Notes under the pieces: generated by a model
Told to the model about the DNA's origin: nothing
The model's database searches: none
Seen by the model: the letters and a program-made list of their open reading frames with translations, nothing else
In this document: positions 27,100 to 36,188 of the stretch, one piece after another
Numbering within the stretch: position 1 is the first letter of the stretch
How the letters are laid out: each line of letters begins with the position of its first letter
Origin: Pedobacter gandavensis
GTDB lineage: Bacteria; Bacteroidota; Bacteroidia; Sphingobacteriales; Sphingobacteriaceae
Direction of reading: 5' to 3'
DNA length: 64,000 bases
Assembly (NCBI RefSeq): GCF_014172405.1
Contig: NZ_WNXC01000001.1
Span: 248,001 to 312,000 of the forward strand
Program-made: the position numbers and the translations under genes

Positions 27100-28104
27100 T
27101 TATCCTAGCGGTAAATAAACATTAAATACACGCCCATTGTTCTCTACCTTAATTTGTTTCTCCATTAATAAGAGAAAGCGGCCTTCCAGATTGTTAAGTC
27201 CCGTACCGTTGGTTACCGCCGGACTTAATTTAGGGTAAATTGGATTAGAAACCACTAGCTCATTATTTTCATTAATATAGATGTTTATGATCATTTTATG
27301 GTCACTGTCAATCATATTATGAACCACGATGTTGTCCAGCAGCGGAAGAATAGAAAGCACAGGCAATTTTTTTGATAATGCCTGGGGATCAATGTTTACG
27401 TGGTATTCTAGCTTGTTGGCAAAACGGACTTCCATCATATAACGAAAAGCATCCACAAAATTAAGCTCTTCCCCTAAGGTGACCAGCCCTTTTTTGTCGC
27501 TTTGTAGAATGTAGCGGAATACATCAGAGAGTTTATTAACATAGGTAAGCGTTTCTTCATTGCTCTTTTTCCGGATAAGCGCAGTTAAACCATTCAGGGA
27601 ATTAAAAAAGAAATGTGGATTAATCTGGTTTGTCAAAGCATCATATCGGCTTTGGAGGTTTTTTACTTTTAATTCTTCAATTTCCTGTTCTCTTTTTCGC
27701 TGTTCATTGTACAAGGTTACGATATGCCCCATCAGGGTTCCTAAAATGGAAACAATGAAGAATTGAAATAAGACTAAACTACCATAGTGTTTTAACCTGG
27801 TATACATCAAAAAAGACATTCCCCCATAAATGGCAAATGCTACAATGGAAATAATGGTGTTATAAACGAAACGTTTTTTGAAATCAACCGTTTTGATGTG
27901 AAGTAAATTGATCTTTATCAATAGAAAGATGAGACCTGCAAGGAAGGAATACCGTAATAAAAAGAAAGAAATATAGTTTGCTTTTGCTGAATCGCTCATT
28001 TTTTTTAATTCAAAGGGCAACCAGGTGATGTCTGGATAGATCACAAATAATGCAGCAATTAAGCTGATGAAAAGCAATTGGTAGGTACTATATTTTTTTA
28101 GCAA
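27100..28104 (-). CDS. LytS-type sensor histidine kinase
   Basis: A 334-residue inner-membrane kinase of the His_kinase (PF06580) family. Four hydrophobic helices lie in about residues 5-130, then a short coiled coil. The phospho-acceptor motif is NQINPHFFFNSLNGL with His164, and the ATPase part has a divergent N box (PLLDNIVVHN) and GTGLNNLEGR. The frame begins with TTG at 28104; no ATG is available nearby in frame, and the homologous scar at 1714 begins ATG, so TTG is probably genuine. There is no large periplasmic domain, so sensing is probably within the membrane helices. Confidence 0.9.
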   Translation of the reverse strand: MLKKYSTYQLLFISLIAALFVIYPDITWLPFELKKMSDSAKANYISFFLLRYSFLAGLIFLLIKINLLHIKTVDFKKRFVYNTIISIVAFAIYGGMSFLMYTRLKHYGSLVLFQFFIVSILGTLMGHIVTLYNEQRKREQEIEELKVKNLQSRYDALTNQINPHFFFNSLNGLTALIRKKSNEETLTYVNKLSDVFRYILQSDKKGLVTLGEELNFVDAFRYMMEVRFANKLEYHVNIDPQALSKKLPVLSILPLLDNIVVHNMIDSDHKMIINIYINENNELVVSNPIYPKLSPAVTNGTGLNNLEGRFLLLMEKQIKVENNGRVFNVYLPLG

Positions 28105-28253
28105 TTTGTTCTTTATTTAAAGTAGTTTAAACACTTAGTTGTTTGTTTCATCCGCCACTGTAGTACTCATGATATTTTATGCAAAAAAAAAGAAAATTTT
28201 TGTGCTTTCCTTAAAATCTGCATCAAAACGAAAATCTTAGGATGAACACGAAT

Positions 28254-29351
28254 TTACCGTTTTCTTACTTTCCGCCACCACAATAAGGCCCCTGTAATAG
28301 ATAGTAGTCCAGGAAGTAATCCTATAATTACGTATAATATTTTGATGGGAAGCCCACCAAAACTGCCCACATGAATGGAAAAAAATGTAGCTTCTACTTT
28401 TTCCCAAATACTTTTTTCAGCTAAACGCAGGATAGAAACGACCGCCCCACTAACTGGATCAATCGCAACAGAATTTCCATTGTCGAAGAATGCGGACTGC
28501 CCCTCAACGGTTCCAGTAACTTTAAAGTATTTGCCCGCCTGGGTAGGGAGGTATACATTTTTAATCAGCAAGTCCGGCATACTCTTTTTTGCCTTCCAAA
28601 GCATTTGGTCTATCGGTTGTTCTGATAGGGTGTTCAGCGGAGATGCAATGGTTTGTTTTTTCCAATAGTCAGTATCCATGGAGAATTTATTCATCCAAAA
28701 ACCTGTAAAGAAGATAATGATATTGAAAAGTAAAGCCCAAACACCTACAACTCTATGTAGACCAGAAGATATGGTTCTCCAATTTGTCCATTTGAACTTT
28801 GCCCGGAACGTTAATACTTTCCAGACTTGTTTTCGATAAATGATTAGGCCTGTTAGGCAAGACAAAAGCATGGTGATCCCAAAGATGGTCGCCAACAATA
28901 GCCCTGGGATACCCAGCTGAAAGCTCCAGTGAAACTGCAAAATCCAATACATGATGCTTGGATAGAGATTTTTGAGTGCTCCTTCGCGTAAAATTTTACC
29001 TGAATACGGATTGATACTGATCATTCCCAGATCATAGGTACTCAGCTTGCCGTCATTTTGATAGCACCTGAATTCATAAGCTTCATCGGCAGGAGCATCC
29101 GGATTTAACCAGGCGATACCTGATAAATTGGGATGATCTTCTCCGATTTTTCGGTAAAGGCTGTCTAAAGTTAATGTTTTTCCGGATGGCTTAACTTTCA
29201 GCAAGTCAGCATTGATGGCATGGTCGATCTCTTTGAGAAATACAATTGCCGACCCACTTAAACCCAGAAGTAGTAAAAATAGGCCAGTAATTAGCCCAAG
29301 CAAGCTGTGCATGGAGAATGCCAGCTTGCTGATGTAATTTTTGCGACTCAT
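28254..29351 (-). CDS. PepSY-associated membrane protein (siderophore utilisation)
   Basis: A 365-residue inner-membrane protein of the PepSY-TM family, with four long helices. The first is near SLLGLITGLFLLLLGLSGS; HWSFQLGIPG, GIFMLLSCL-like and FSIHVGSFGG segments carry His residues that could bind haem or metal. Members such as PiuB and FsrB are involved in reducing or releasing iron from siderophores at the inner membrane. Its ATG overlaps the stop of the TonB-dependent receptor (ATGA), so the two are coupled. Ferric reduction is inferred from family and context. Confidence 0.88.
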   Translation of the reverse strand: MSRKNYISKLAFSMHSLLGLITGLFLLLLGLSGSAIVFLKEIDHAINADLLKVKPSGKTLTLDSLYRKIGEDHPNLSGIAWLNPDAPADEAYEFRCYQNDGKLSTYDLGMISINPYSGKILREGALKNLYPSIMYWILQFHWSFQLGIPGLLLATIFGITMLLSCLTGLIIYRKQVWKVLTFRAKFKWTNWRTISSGLHRVVGVWALLFNIIIFFTGFWMNKFSMDTDYWKKQTIASPLNTLSEQPIDQMLWKAKKSMPDLLIKNVYLPTQAGKYFKVTGTVEGQSAFFDNGNSVAIDPVSGAVVSILRLAEKSIWEKVEATFFSIHVGSFGGLPIKILYVIIGLLPGLLSITGALLWWRKVRKR

Positions 29352-31717
29352 CGGATTTGATAGCTTAATCCAATTCTGTAATTAAAAGGATCACCCAAAC
29401 CAGCAGTTACAGTACTTGATCTGCTTCCTGTGAAATACCGTTTATTGGTTAGGTTATAAGCATTGAACTGAATGTTATAGCGCCCGGTCTGGTAATTCAG
29501 CGCAGCATCAAGCACGGTGTATGCCGGGAGTATAAAGTTTTGATTGCTGATCAATCCTACCTGGTCACTCACATAACGAACACCACTGGCTATTCCTAAA
29601 CCTTTCACTGAGCTGCAGTCCAGGTTATATTTTACCCAGAGATTGGCGATGTGTTTGGGGGCATTGGCAAAGCGGTCTCCTTTCTTTCCAAAAGCACTGG
29701 TGCTGAGGATAACATGTTCATTGTAGGCATATCCAGCGATGATGTTAAAGTTTTGAATGGTTCCGGTTGCAGAAAATTCAACTCCTCTGCTTCGTGTGCC
29801 ATCAATTGCAGCCTGACGATGTGAGTTCTCTTCGGTAGGTGCTGAGGTCAGAATGTTGGCATATTTGATCTCGTAGACAGATACTGTGGTCGACAACTGT
29901 TGGTTGAAGAAATCTGCTTTCGATCCTAATTCATATTGCGTAGCCTTACGGGTAGGGAATGGGCCACCTGAAAGGACATTGTTAGAAGTTTGTGGGTTGA
30001 AGGACCTGAGGTAGGTTCCATAGACCGATAGCTGCGCTAAAGGCAGGTAAACCAAGCCTACTCGTGGTATCCATCCTGAGGCTTGTAGCTGATCGCCTTG
30101 CTTGTTGTCTCTTGCCGAGAGTGGGGTTTCCTTGGCGTCGTAATGATCATGTCTTATTGAAAATAAGGCTTTGAGCTGTTTTCCAAAACTGATTTGATCC
30201 TGAATGTAAAAGCCAGTCAGGTTGGTGACACGTTTGTTGTCGTCAGATTCCTCAGCAGGGACCGTAGCTGCAGGAGGATCATGGCTATAATCCGGATTAA
30301 AAATTGATATCCTGGTAGATGGTTTATACTGGTAATCATTTTTTGTCCAGCCATAACGGTTGTAGTCAGTACCTACAATGATTTGATGTTTTAAAGGACC
30401 TGTTTTCGTGTCATAACTTGAATAAGCCGTGGTTTGCAGACTAAAACGATCCGTTTGCCAATCCTGGTAGGCCCTGCTGATGGAATCATTTTTGATTTTC
30501 CCAACCGGGATATGATCTGTGAAATCTAATGTATTTCTGACAGCACGTTGTACCATCGTCAATTTAAGTCTGTCGTTGAAACGGTGGTTAAAGGTTAGTG
30601 TAGCAGATGAATTGTTCGTTTTTCCGTAATCTGTTGGACTTTGTATGGTTAAGTTGTCTGGATAATAATTGAAATCAAAGCTCCCATCAGGCCTGGTTCT
30701 GATGAAGGTTCCATTGTCATATTGATGAACAGCTTTTTGATGCGCATAATTAAGCTCCAGATTCAGGTTTGTATTTTCAGAGAAAAGATAGGTTAATGAT
30801 GGAGCCAGAAAGATGTTTTCTTTATCCTGATCATTTCTGAAACTTTTAGACCTGTCATAGCCAATAATGGCGCGGTACAGTAGTTTTTTATTTTTTGTCA
30901 ATGGGCCGGTCAGGTCTACTGATGCCCTGCGAAAGTTCCAGCTGCCCAGAGATAGCTCAACGTTGTATTGTTCGGATAACAGGGGTTTTTTAGTGATAAA
31001 GTTGATCACACCTCCTGGTGCACCTTCGCTAAAGAGCGCCCCTGAAGGGCCACGAAGCAATTCAACGGAGGCTACATTGTATAATAAGGGCTGCTGGCTC
31101 CATAAAAATAGATTCCCTCTGATGCCATTGTAAAGTAAGAAACTGGCATCTGTAGGGGAGTACGCAGTAAATCCACGCATGCTGAAAGAGCCATTCCCAT
31201 TGTTGGCTTTCATCCCTGTGAAAGTACTGGCCAGTTCGTTCAGGGTGTATGCTTGTCTGTCATGCATGACCTCTGAAGAAACAATTTGTACGGATTGTGG
31301 GGTTTCCAGTAAAGGTAAATCCATTCTTGTAGCGGTGCTCGATGGTTTTACCTGGTAAGATTTCCTGTTGCTGCTGATGTTTACTTCCCTCAATTCTTGC
31401 TTACTCTCCGATAACTGAAGGTTGAGGAAGGGATTTTTACCCGATGTAATGATCAGGTTCTGCTTATGAGCAATATAGCCAATATTAGATACGATAAGTA
31501 CATAGGTGCCAGCAGGAATAGCCGAAAACCTGAAGTCTCCGTTTGCGTCAGTTTTTGTGCTGATGATGGTGTTTTGAAACTGTACGGTAGCACCTGCTAC
31601 AGGTTCTTCTTCTGCGCTGAGAATGCGGCCTTTTAAGCTTCCTGGGTTGGGCTGACTAAAGGATTTGCTACTGATCAGTATCAATAGCCATATGATGTTG
31701 AAAATGTTGATTTTCAT
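29348..31717 (-). CDS. TonB-dependent siderophore receptor
   Basis: A 789-residue outer-membrane importer. It has a signal peptide (NIIWLLILISSKSFSQ), a carboxypeptidase-regulatory-like domain at about 25-105 (GSLKGRILSAEEEPVAGATV), a plug domain with TPQSVQIVSSEVMHDR and RGPSGALFSEGAPGGVINF, and a 22-strand type barrel. The PQSVQIV/GGVINFITKKPL pattern is that of TonB-dependent siderophore receptors. ATG 31717 is chosen over 31768, because the longer form lacks a clean signal peptide. It is translationally coupled to the PepSY membrane protein; a small cysteine-containing exported protein lies upstream. Ferric siderophore uptake is likely. Confidence 0.93.
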   Translation of the reverse strand: MKINIFNIIWLLILISSKSFSQPNPGSLKGRILSAEEEPVAGATVQFQNTIISTKTDANGDFRFSAIPAGTYVLIVSNIGYIAHKQNLIITSGKNPFLNLQLSESKQELREVNISSNRKSYQVKPSSTATRMDLPLLETPQSVQIVSSEVMHDRQAYTLNELASTFTGMKANNGNGSFSMRGFTAYSPTDASFLLYNGIRGNLFLWSQQPLLYNVASVELLRGPSGALFSEGAPGGVINFITKKPLLSEQYNVELSLGSWNFRRASVDLTGPLTKNKKLLYRAIIGYDRSKSFRNDQDKENIFLAPSLTYLFSENTNLNLELNYAHQKAVHQYDNGTFIRTRPDGSFDFNYYPDNLTIQSPTDYGKTNNSSATLTFNHRFNDRLKLTMVQRAVRNTLDFTDHIPVGKIKNDSISRAYQDWQTDRFSLQTTAYSSYDTKTGPLKHQIIVGTDYNRYGWTKNDYQYKPSTRISIFNPDYSHDPPAATVPAEESDDNKRVTNLTGFYIQDQISFGKQLKALFSIRHDHYDAKETPLSARDNKQGDQLQASGWIPRVGLVYLPLAQLSVYGTYLRSFNPQTSNNVLSGGPFPTRKATQYELGSKADFFNQQLSTTVSVYEIKYANILTSAPTEENSHRQAAIDGTRSRGVEFSATGTIQNFNIIAGYAYNEHVILSTSAFGKKGDRFANAPKHIANLWVKYNLDCSSVKGLGIASGVRYVSDQVGLISNQNFILPAYTVLDAALNYQTGRYNIQFNAYNLTNKRYFTGSRSSTVTAGLGDPFNYRIGLSYQIR

Positions 31718-31885
31718 GGGATTATATAGAAAAAAATATAGTAAATGCCGAAGCCACCTAAGATGCATTTTGCATACAGGTACACTCGATTCGTAGGATG
31801 ATTAAATTTTAAATCTTAATTACGGCCAATAAAGGACAGCATAATGCCCTCCATGCGGAATTAGGATAAAAAAATAAAAGAATTT

Positions 31886-32269
31886 TTAACAAGCGATTCG
31901 CTGAGGTGGTTTGAAGATGTCGTTGGCGAAAAAAGAAGGCTTAAAGTTGAGGTAAAAAGGATTGAAACCTATAGTTTTTAAATCCGATAAGGGCTCATTT
32001 ACTGCCAGGCGATGGATTTTACAAAAATAAAGTAATGCCGTTTTTGCGAGGTTTTCTGTTCGCTGCTTTTCTTCATTCTGCTCTGCCTGTTTTAACTTTT
32101 TGACAAGTACACAACGCCCGTTACAGTGCATTTCAGGCTTATCTTTATTTTCACAGAAATTTGCGGCAATATAATCCTGATTAACTTTAAAAGCCACGCC
32201 GATCACTGACCTGTTAAAGGTTTGAAGCATGATCATCAGGAGTAATAAAAGGCAAACGAATCTTCTCAA
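31886..32269 (-). CDS. Small exported cysteine-containing protein, metal-linked family
   Basis: A 127-residue protein with an N-terminal hydrophobic helix (RRFVCLLLLLMIMLQTF) that acts as signal or anchor. The diagnostic core is NFCENKDKPEMHCNGRCVL (Cys-x9-Cys-x3-Cys), followed by KKLKQAEQ. This pattern recurs in uncharacterised Bacteroidota proteins located just upstream of TonB-dependent receptors for iron or copper. Here it precedes a siderophore receptor and a PepSY protein on the same strand. The cysteines and His suggest metal binding. I know no demonstrated function. Confidence 0.75.
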   Translation of the reverse strand: MRRFVCLLLLLMIMLQTFNRSVIGVAFKVNQDYIAANFCENKDKPEMHCNGRCVLVKKLKQAEQNEEKQRTENLAKTALLYFCKIHRLAVNEPLSDLKTIGFNPFYLNFKPSFFANDIFKPPQRIAC

Positions 32270-32426
32270 CTGTTATTTTTAATGGGGCAAAGGTATCGTT
32301 TTTTATGATTACTGGCTACAGATTGGCGTTATTTCCCATAAATTAAAGGTTCATTTTTGTGAAGCATAATAATTGCTTAATTTGGGGGTATGGGGACATT
32401 ATTATTGCTGTAAAATAAATAATCGA

Positions 32427-32798
32427 ATGATTCAGGAAGCACATCACTACTATTTGAACAAAGAAGAGCCTAACAAGAGTTGTTTGCTCGCTTTGCGGAG
32501 TATTATTCTAAATCAGGATGAGAACATTTCTGAAACGCAAAAATATGGAATGCCTTGTTTCTGCTATAAAAACAAAATGTTTTGCTATCTGTGGACTGAT
32601 AAAAAGACAGACCAACCCTATATGCTGATGGTAGAAGGGAAGCATCTTGACTTTCCGGAATTGGAAGAAGGAGCGCGTACAAGAATGAAAATTTTCAGCG
32701 TCAATCCAAATCTGGATTTACCCATAAAAACGATTGAACAGATTTTAAAAAAAGCCCTGGACTTATACAGAACAGGGCTGATTAAAATAAAAGGTTAA
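32427..32798 (+). CDS. DUF1801 domain protein
   Basis: A 123-residue cytosolic protein with the YdhG/DUF1801 pattern: YYLNKEEPNKSCLLALRSII, ETQKYGMPCFCYKNKMFCYL and YMLMVEGKHLDFPELE. The fold resembles frataxin-like alpha-beta proteins, but the role is unknown. ATG 32427 is taken because the frame upstream (from 32373) encodes an atypical leader. It is monocistronic and convergent with the deiminase gene. Confidence 0.85.
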   Translation: MIQEAHHYYLNKEEPNKSCLLALRSIILNQDENISETQKYGMPCFCYKNKMFCYLWTDKKTDQPYMLMVEGKHLDFPELEEGARTRMKIFSVNPNLDLPIKTIEQILKKALDLYRTGLIKIKG

Positions 32799-32818
32799 AC
32801 TTCGCTTTTTAAGGGAAT

Positions 32819-33946
32819 TTATCGTTTAGGTTGCTGCTGTGTTACACAATGAACCATCCCGCCATTGGCAAATAGATTTCTGCAGTCGATGCCAATAACC
32901 GTCCTTCCAGGATATAATTTCTGAATGATCTGATTGGCAACTACATCATTTGGATCATTATAATTGGGCACAAGCACAACATTATTGGCAACATAATAAT
33001 TGATGTAAGATGCTTTTCCTACATTTTTCCCATAAGTTGTAATGACCTCATTTTTTGTGAGGGGAACTTCGACAAAGTTATAAGCTTTCTCCTCCTTGTT
33101 TTTTGCTTTAAATAAAGTCTCTATATCCCGCTCCGGCACTTGCCAATAGAGGAGATCCTCATCGTTCATGGTCACAATAGTACCCTGATTTGCAAATCTT
33201 GCAAAACCATCAATGTGCATGTCGGTAATATCCAATCCTGCTTTTCCTTCAAGCCAAATGAATTTTTTGACGCCCAGATATTTGCTGAATATAGCCTCAG
33301 CCTGTTGCTGTGTCATGCCAGGATTCCTGTTGTTATTCAATATTGAACTTTTGCAGGCCATTAAAGTACCATTTCCATCAATTTCAATACTTCCTCCCTC
33401 ATTAATCATGACGTTATTGAGGTCTAATTTTTGAATTTGTTGCTGTTGCGCTATTTTTGAAGGTATGCTGTTGCAATTGTTGGAAGCAGCCTTCTTTCCC
33501 CAGCCATTGAATCCCCAATCTTCAATCCATAGCTGACCATTTTTATCTTTCACATAAATGGGGCCATTGTCCCTAACCCAGACATCATCAGTAGGACTAA
33601 TCATAAAATTGATATTTTCCAGGCTGACCTGAGCGTTTTTTAAAAGCTCAGTTATCCTTGCCTGTTCAACCTGATCATACGCAATGATGTGTACTTTTTC
33701 GTTTTTAACCAAGGCCTTAGTCATCGCTGTCCAGGTATCATCCAGACGATTGCGATAAGTTTTTCCGTATTGATACTCATGTGGCCATTGCAGCCAGGTA
33801 GCCTCGTGCAAACCTGATTCCTCAGGCATGGTATATTGTATTGTCGTATCCGCTACATTGGAAACAGACTCCATACCTTCTCCTTCTTTCGCGCAGGATA
33901 AAAATAAGGTGGATAAGATCATTAATGTAATTGCCATCTTGTACAT
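32819..33946 (-). CDS. Lipoprotein agmatine/peptidylarginine deiminase-family enzyme
   Basis: A 375-residue guanidino-group-modifying enzyme with a lipoprotein signal (MILSTLFLSC), so it is anchored in the envelope rather than cytosolic like standard agmatine deiminase. Catalytic motifs of the pentein fold are visible: DDVWVRDNGPIY, NEGGSIEIDGNG, TDMHIDGFARF and the C-terminal NGGMVHCVTQQQP with the nucleophilic Cys. Start 33946 (MYKMAITL) gives the best lipobox; 33976 is the first ATG of the frame. It could deiminate agmatine or C-terminal peptidyl-arginine. An AraC regulator lies upstream on the same strand. Confidence 0.88.
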   Translation of the reverse strand: MYKMAITLMILSTLFLSCAKEGEGMESVSNVADTTIQYTMPEESGLHEATWLQWPHEYQYGKTYRNRLDDTWTAMTKALVKNEKVHIIAYDQVEQARITELLKNAQVSLENINFMISPTDDVWVRDNGPIYVKDKNGQLWIEDWGFNGWGKKAASNNCNSIPSKIAQQQQIQKLDLNNVMINEGGSIEIDGNGTLMACKSSILNNNRNPGMTQQQAEAIFSKYLGVKKFIWLEGKAGLDITDMHIDGFARFANQGTIVTMNDEDLLYWQVPERDIETLFKAKNKEEKAYNFVEVPLTKNEVITTYGKNVGKASYINYYVANNVVLVPNYNDPNDVVANQIIQKLYPGRTVIGIDCRNLFANGGMVHCVTQQQPKR

Positions 33947-34027
33947 AATTAATAGAATTGAATTTTGATAAGGCAAAGCTACGGGAGCAGGAAAACAGTT
34001 TGTTGTCCAAAATTGACAAGTTTGTTT

Positions 34028-34864
34028 TTACTTTAGCGGTAGCCATATGAAAGTAACCTGCTCATGTACAGCGATTGTATTGCCCGGGTGACGGATGTAT
34101 TTTTCAATTACAGGGGTATTTCCAAATTCAAGCTTTGTAGTCAAAATCCAACCAGAATAGATCTTCGTATAGGTTTCTTCGATAGTCTCATAGCTTCCAT
34201 AGTGTGTAAACTGAGCATATCTGCCGCCTGCTATCATTTTAGAAGCAAGACGGGTTGTTGTTGCAGCCATAGCGGAGCAGGTATCATACCTGCAGCTTAG
34301 ACTTTCTCTGATCAAAGGTTCATCGGCTATAATGCCATAAAATTCATTTTCATTGGAGGGGAATTCATTTTGCATGAAACTATCCCAGATCCGCTCAATT
34401 TCTTCATGCTCATAACTGATAAAAGCACTTTTATAATAGACTTTGAAAGGGGGGATATACACAATTTCTGGTTTCAGTTGCGTTGCAGCCTCTATCGGGA
34501 AAATATCTGCCTTTGCCAATAAAGGTGTTTTTTGCTGCTTAGCCTGTTTTGGTGCCAGATTAAAGTGCTGCTTAAATGCTTTTGAAAAGGAGGCAAGGTT
34601 AGCAAAGCCAACCGCTAATGCAATAGACGAAATGTTGTTATGGGTGTAAAGTATCATTTTATAGGCATTCTCCACCCGAAGCCTTTTTTGATAAGCGCCG
34701 ATAGTCTCTCCACAGGTATACCTGAATATGCGCTGGATATTTCGATAGGAGTAATTGGATATCTCCTCCAACTCTTTGATGGAGATATCCAGCGCATAAT
34801 TTTTTTCTATGAAGCTCAATGTGTTGTAAACGCAATTCAGGTTTGTGGAACTATTGGCTTTCAT
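34028..34864 (-). CDS. AraC-family regulator with GyrI-like effector domain
   Basis: A 278-residue transcription factor. The N-terminal AraC helix-turn-helix pair occupies about 10-110 (YSYRNIQRIFRYTCGETIG; SSIALAVGFANLASFSKAF). The C-terminal half (about 125-278) resembles a GyrI/Rob-type small-molecule-binding domain (FKVYYKSAFISYEHEEIERIW). Such proteins respond to lipophilic or amphipathic effectors. It lies 81 bases upstream of the deiminase gene on the same strand and may regulate it. Positions 34728-34797 hold nested inverted repeats within the coding sequence. Confidence 0.9.
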   Translation of the reverse strand: MKANSSTNLNCVYNTLSFIEKNYALDISIKELEEISNYSYRNIQRIFRYTCGETIGAYQKRLRVENAYKMILYTHNNISSIALAVGFANLASFSKAFKQHFNLAPKQAKQQKTPLLAKADIFPIEAATQLKPEIVYIPPFKVYYKSAFISYEHEEIERIWDSFMQNEFPSNENEFYGIIADEPLIRESLSCRYDTCSAMAATTTRLASKMIAGGRYAQFTHYGSYETIEETYTKIYSGWILTTKLEFGNTPVIEKYIRHPGNTIAVHEQVTFIWLPLK

Positions 34865-34900
34865 GTTGCGATAAAATTACTGTGCTATCCACTTTATTTC

Positions 34901-35590
34901 TTACAGCACTTTTTTGTAGTTCGAATATACTGAAATGGTCTCCATTGGGGCAAGCTGTCCTAAGAACTTAACGATCAGATTCATATCCTCACTCTCAGTA
35001 AAGTAGCGTTGTTCCTGTTCGTTCCAGATAAGCTTAACCAGAAGATCTAGTTTTTCAGCATTAAAGATTTTAATTTTCAATGGTTTTTCGTTGAGCGACT
35101 GCAGTTGTTCTATTCTTTTGCTTTTCAGGTTAATGGTCATGTGCATTCTGCAGTCTTTCATGAATTTTGCCTCATCTGGCAGAGAACTTGGGTCCTGCTT
35201 ATAACTGACAATCAGATATTCTGGTGTTTCCTTTTCAACAATAAAGCTGCCTTCGTCTATTTTAACGGCTACAGGACGTTTACTATGGGCCTTGATGAAT
35301 GATTTGATGTCTGATTTTCCAGGTATTTTGCCTTTCACTGAGATCACTGTCCAGCGCTCAGATTCCGGTTTTGAGGGGTCATAACTTGCAAGTGTAATTG
35401 CTTCTTTGTTGTCATTAATAAGGCTGTACTTAAGATCGAAAGCATGGTCATCTACAGGTTGTTTGCTTTGCTGGTCTAGAATACTAGACTCAATATTGTG
35501 TTTTTTGAGCAAGTCAAGCACCGCTTGTTTCTGAGCGGAAGCGCTTAGCAGGGATACGCTTAAAAGAAGTACGGTAAAGAGTTTTTTCAT
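34901..35590 (-). CDS. Exported protein of unknown function
   Basis: A 229-residue protein with a clear signal peptide (KKLFTVLLLSVSLLSASAQ), so it is periplasmic. I recognise no catalytic motif. It is rich in charged residues, with Lys-rich beta segments (ERWTVISVKGKIPG; YLIVSYKQDPSSLPDE) and one central Cys (FMKDCRMHM). It lies 23 bases downstream of a second exported small protein on the same strand, and the two probably form an operon. Conservation in related Bacteroidota is plausible but not tested here. Confidence 0.7.
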   Translation of the reverse strand: MKKLFTVLLLSVSLLSASAQKQAVLDLLKKHNIESSILDQQSKQPVDDHAFDLKYSLINDNKEAITLASYDPSKPESERWTVISVKGKIPGKSDIKSFIKAHSKRPVAVKIDEGSFIVEKETPEYLIVSYKQDPSSLPDEAKFMKDCRMHMTINLKSKRIEQLQSLNEKPLKIKIFNAEKLDLLVKLIWNEQEQRYFTESEDMNLIVKFLGQLAPMETISVYSNYKKVL

Positions 35591-35613
35591 GTATAATATT
35601 TTGATCTTGACTG

Positions 35614-36027
35614 TTATTTAGCAGGGGAACAGTCTTTTGTTTCTACAACTTTTTTTAGCAAGTCCTGGGCAGAAGATTCCACCAATTCCTGTAAGCTTAA
35701 CTGCTTTCCATTAACAACCATGAGGTAATTGTTTTTGTTCGCAACAACATTGATTTTTACTGGCCTTGACTTAGCATGGCTACCAAGCCCGGTGTTGGAA
35801 ACAGATACTGTATGTTCTCCGGCTTCAATGGTGTGTACAGAATAGTGATTGTTTTTTAAATGACAAACGAGCTTGTCGTCAATATAAACTTTGTTGTTTA
35901 CCAATGTCCCAACATAATTTGTAGAACGGATAAAATAAACCTTTCCGGTTTCCTGAGATTTGAAAGCGGTAAATAGGCAGACCGCAATAACGGCAACAAA
36001 TAAGGACGTTAAAATTTTTGATTTCAT
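35614..36027 (-). CDS. Exported DUF2846-like protein
   Basis: A 137-residue protein with a signal peptide (KILTSLFVAVIAVCLFTAF). The body (about 28-115) reads GKVYFIRSTNYVGTLVNNKVYIDD, then HTIEAGEHTVSVSNT, which is the beta-rich pattern of DUF2846/PEGA-like domains that decorate envelope proteins. A C-terminal helix ends with one Cys (KDCSPAK). No catalytic residues are apparent. It is upstream of, and probably co-transcribed with, the exported protein at 34901. Function is unknown. Confidence 0.7.
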   Translation of the reverse strand: MKSKILTSLFVAVIAVCLFTAFKSQETGKVYFIRSTNYVGTLVNNKVYIDDKLVCHLKNNHYSVHTIEAGEHTVSVSNTGLGSHAKSRPVKINVVANKNNYLMVVNGKQLSLQELVESSAQDLLKKVVETKDCSPAK

Positions 36028-36188
36028 AAGAATGAATTAAATGTATTTTTCAAAATTATTATTTTAGAGATTAGCTTTATAGCTGATGCGAAAAATTAGT
36101 GTTTTTATTGCGCTAAACAAAAAAACACGACTAGAATTGTTATTTTTATAACTAACTCATGATATAAACTTACGCTTAAGTTCAGCAA

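Noticed and set aside
28141..28253. A/T-rich stretch with an A9 run upstream of the kinase/PepSY junction
   Set aside because: Homopolymers of this kind are common in AT-rich intergenic DNA; no promoter or hairpin beyond chance was found.
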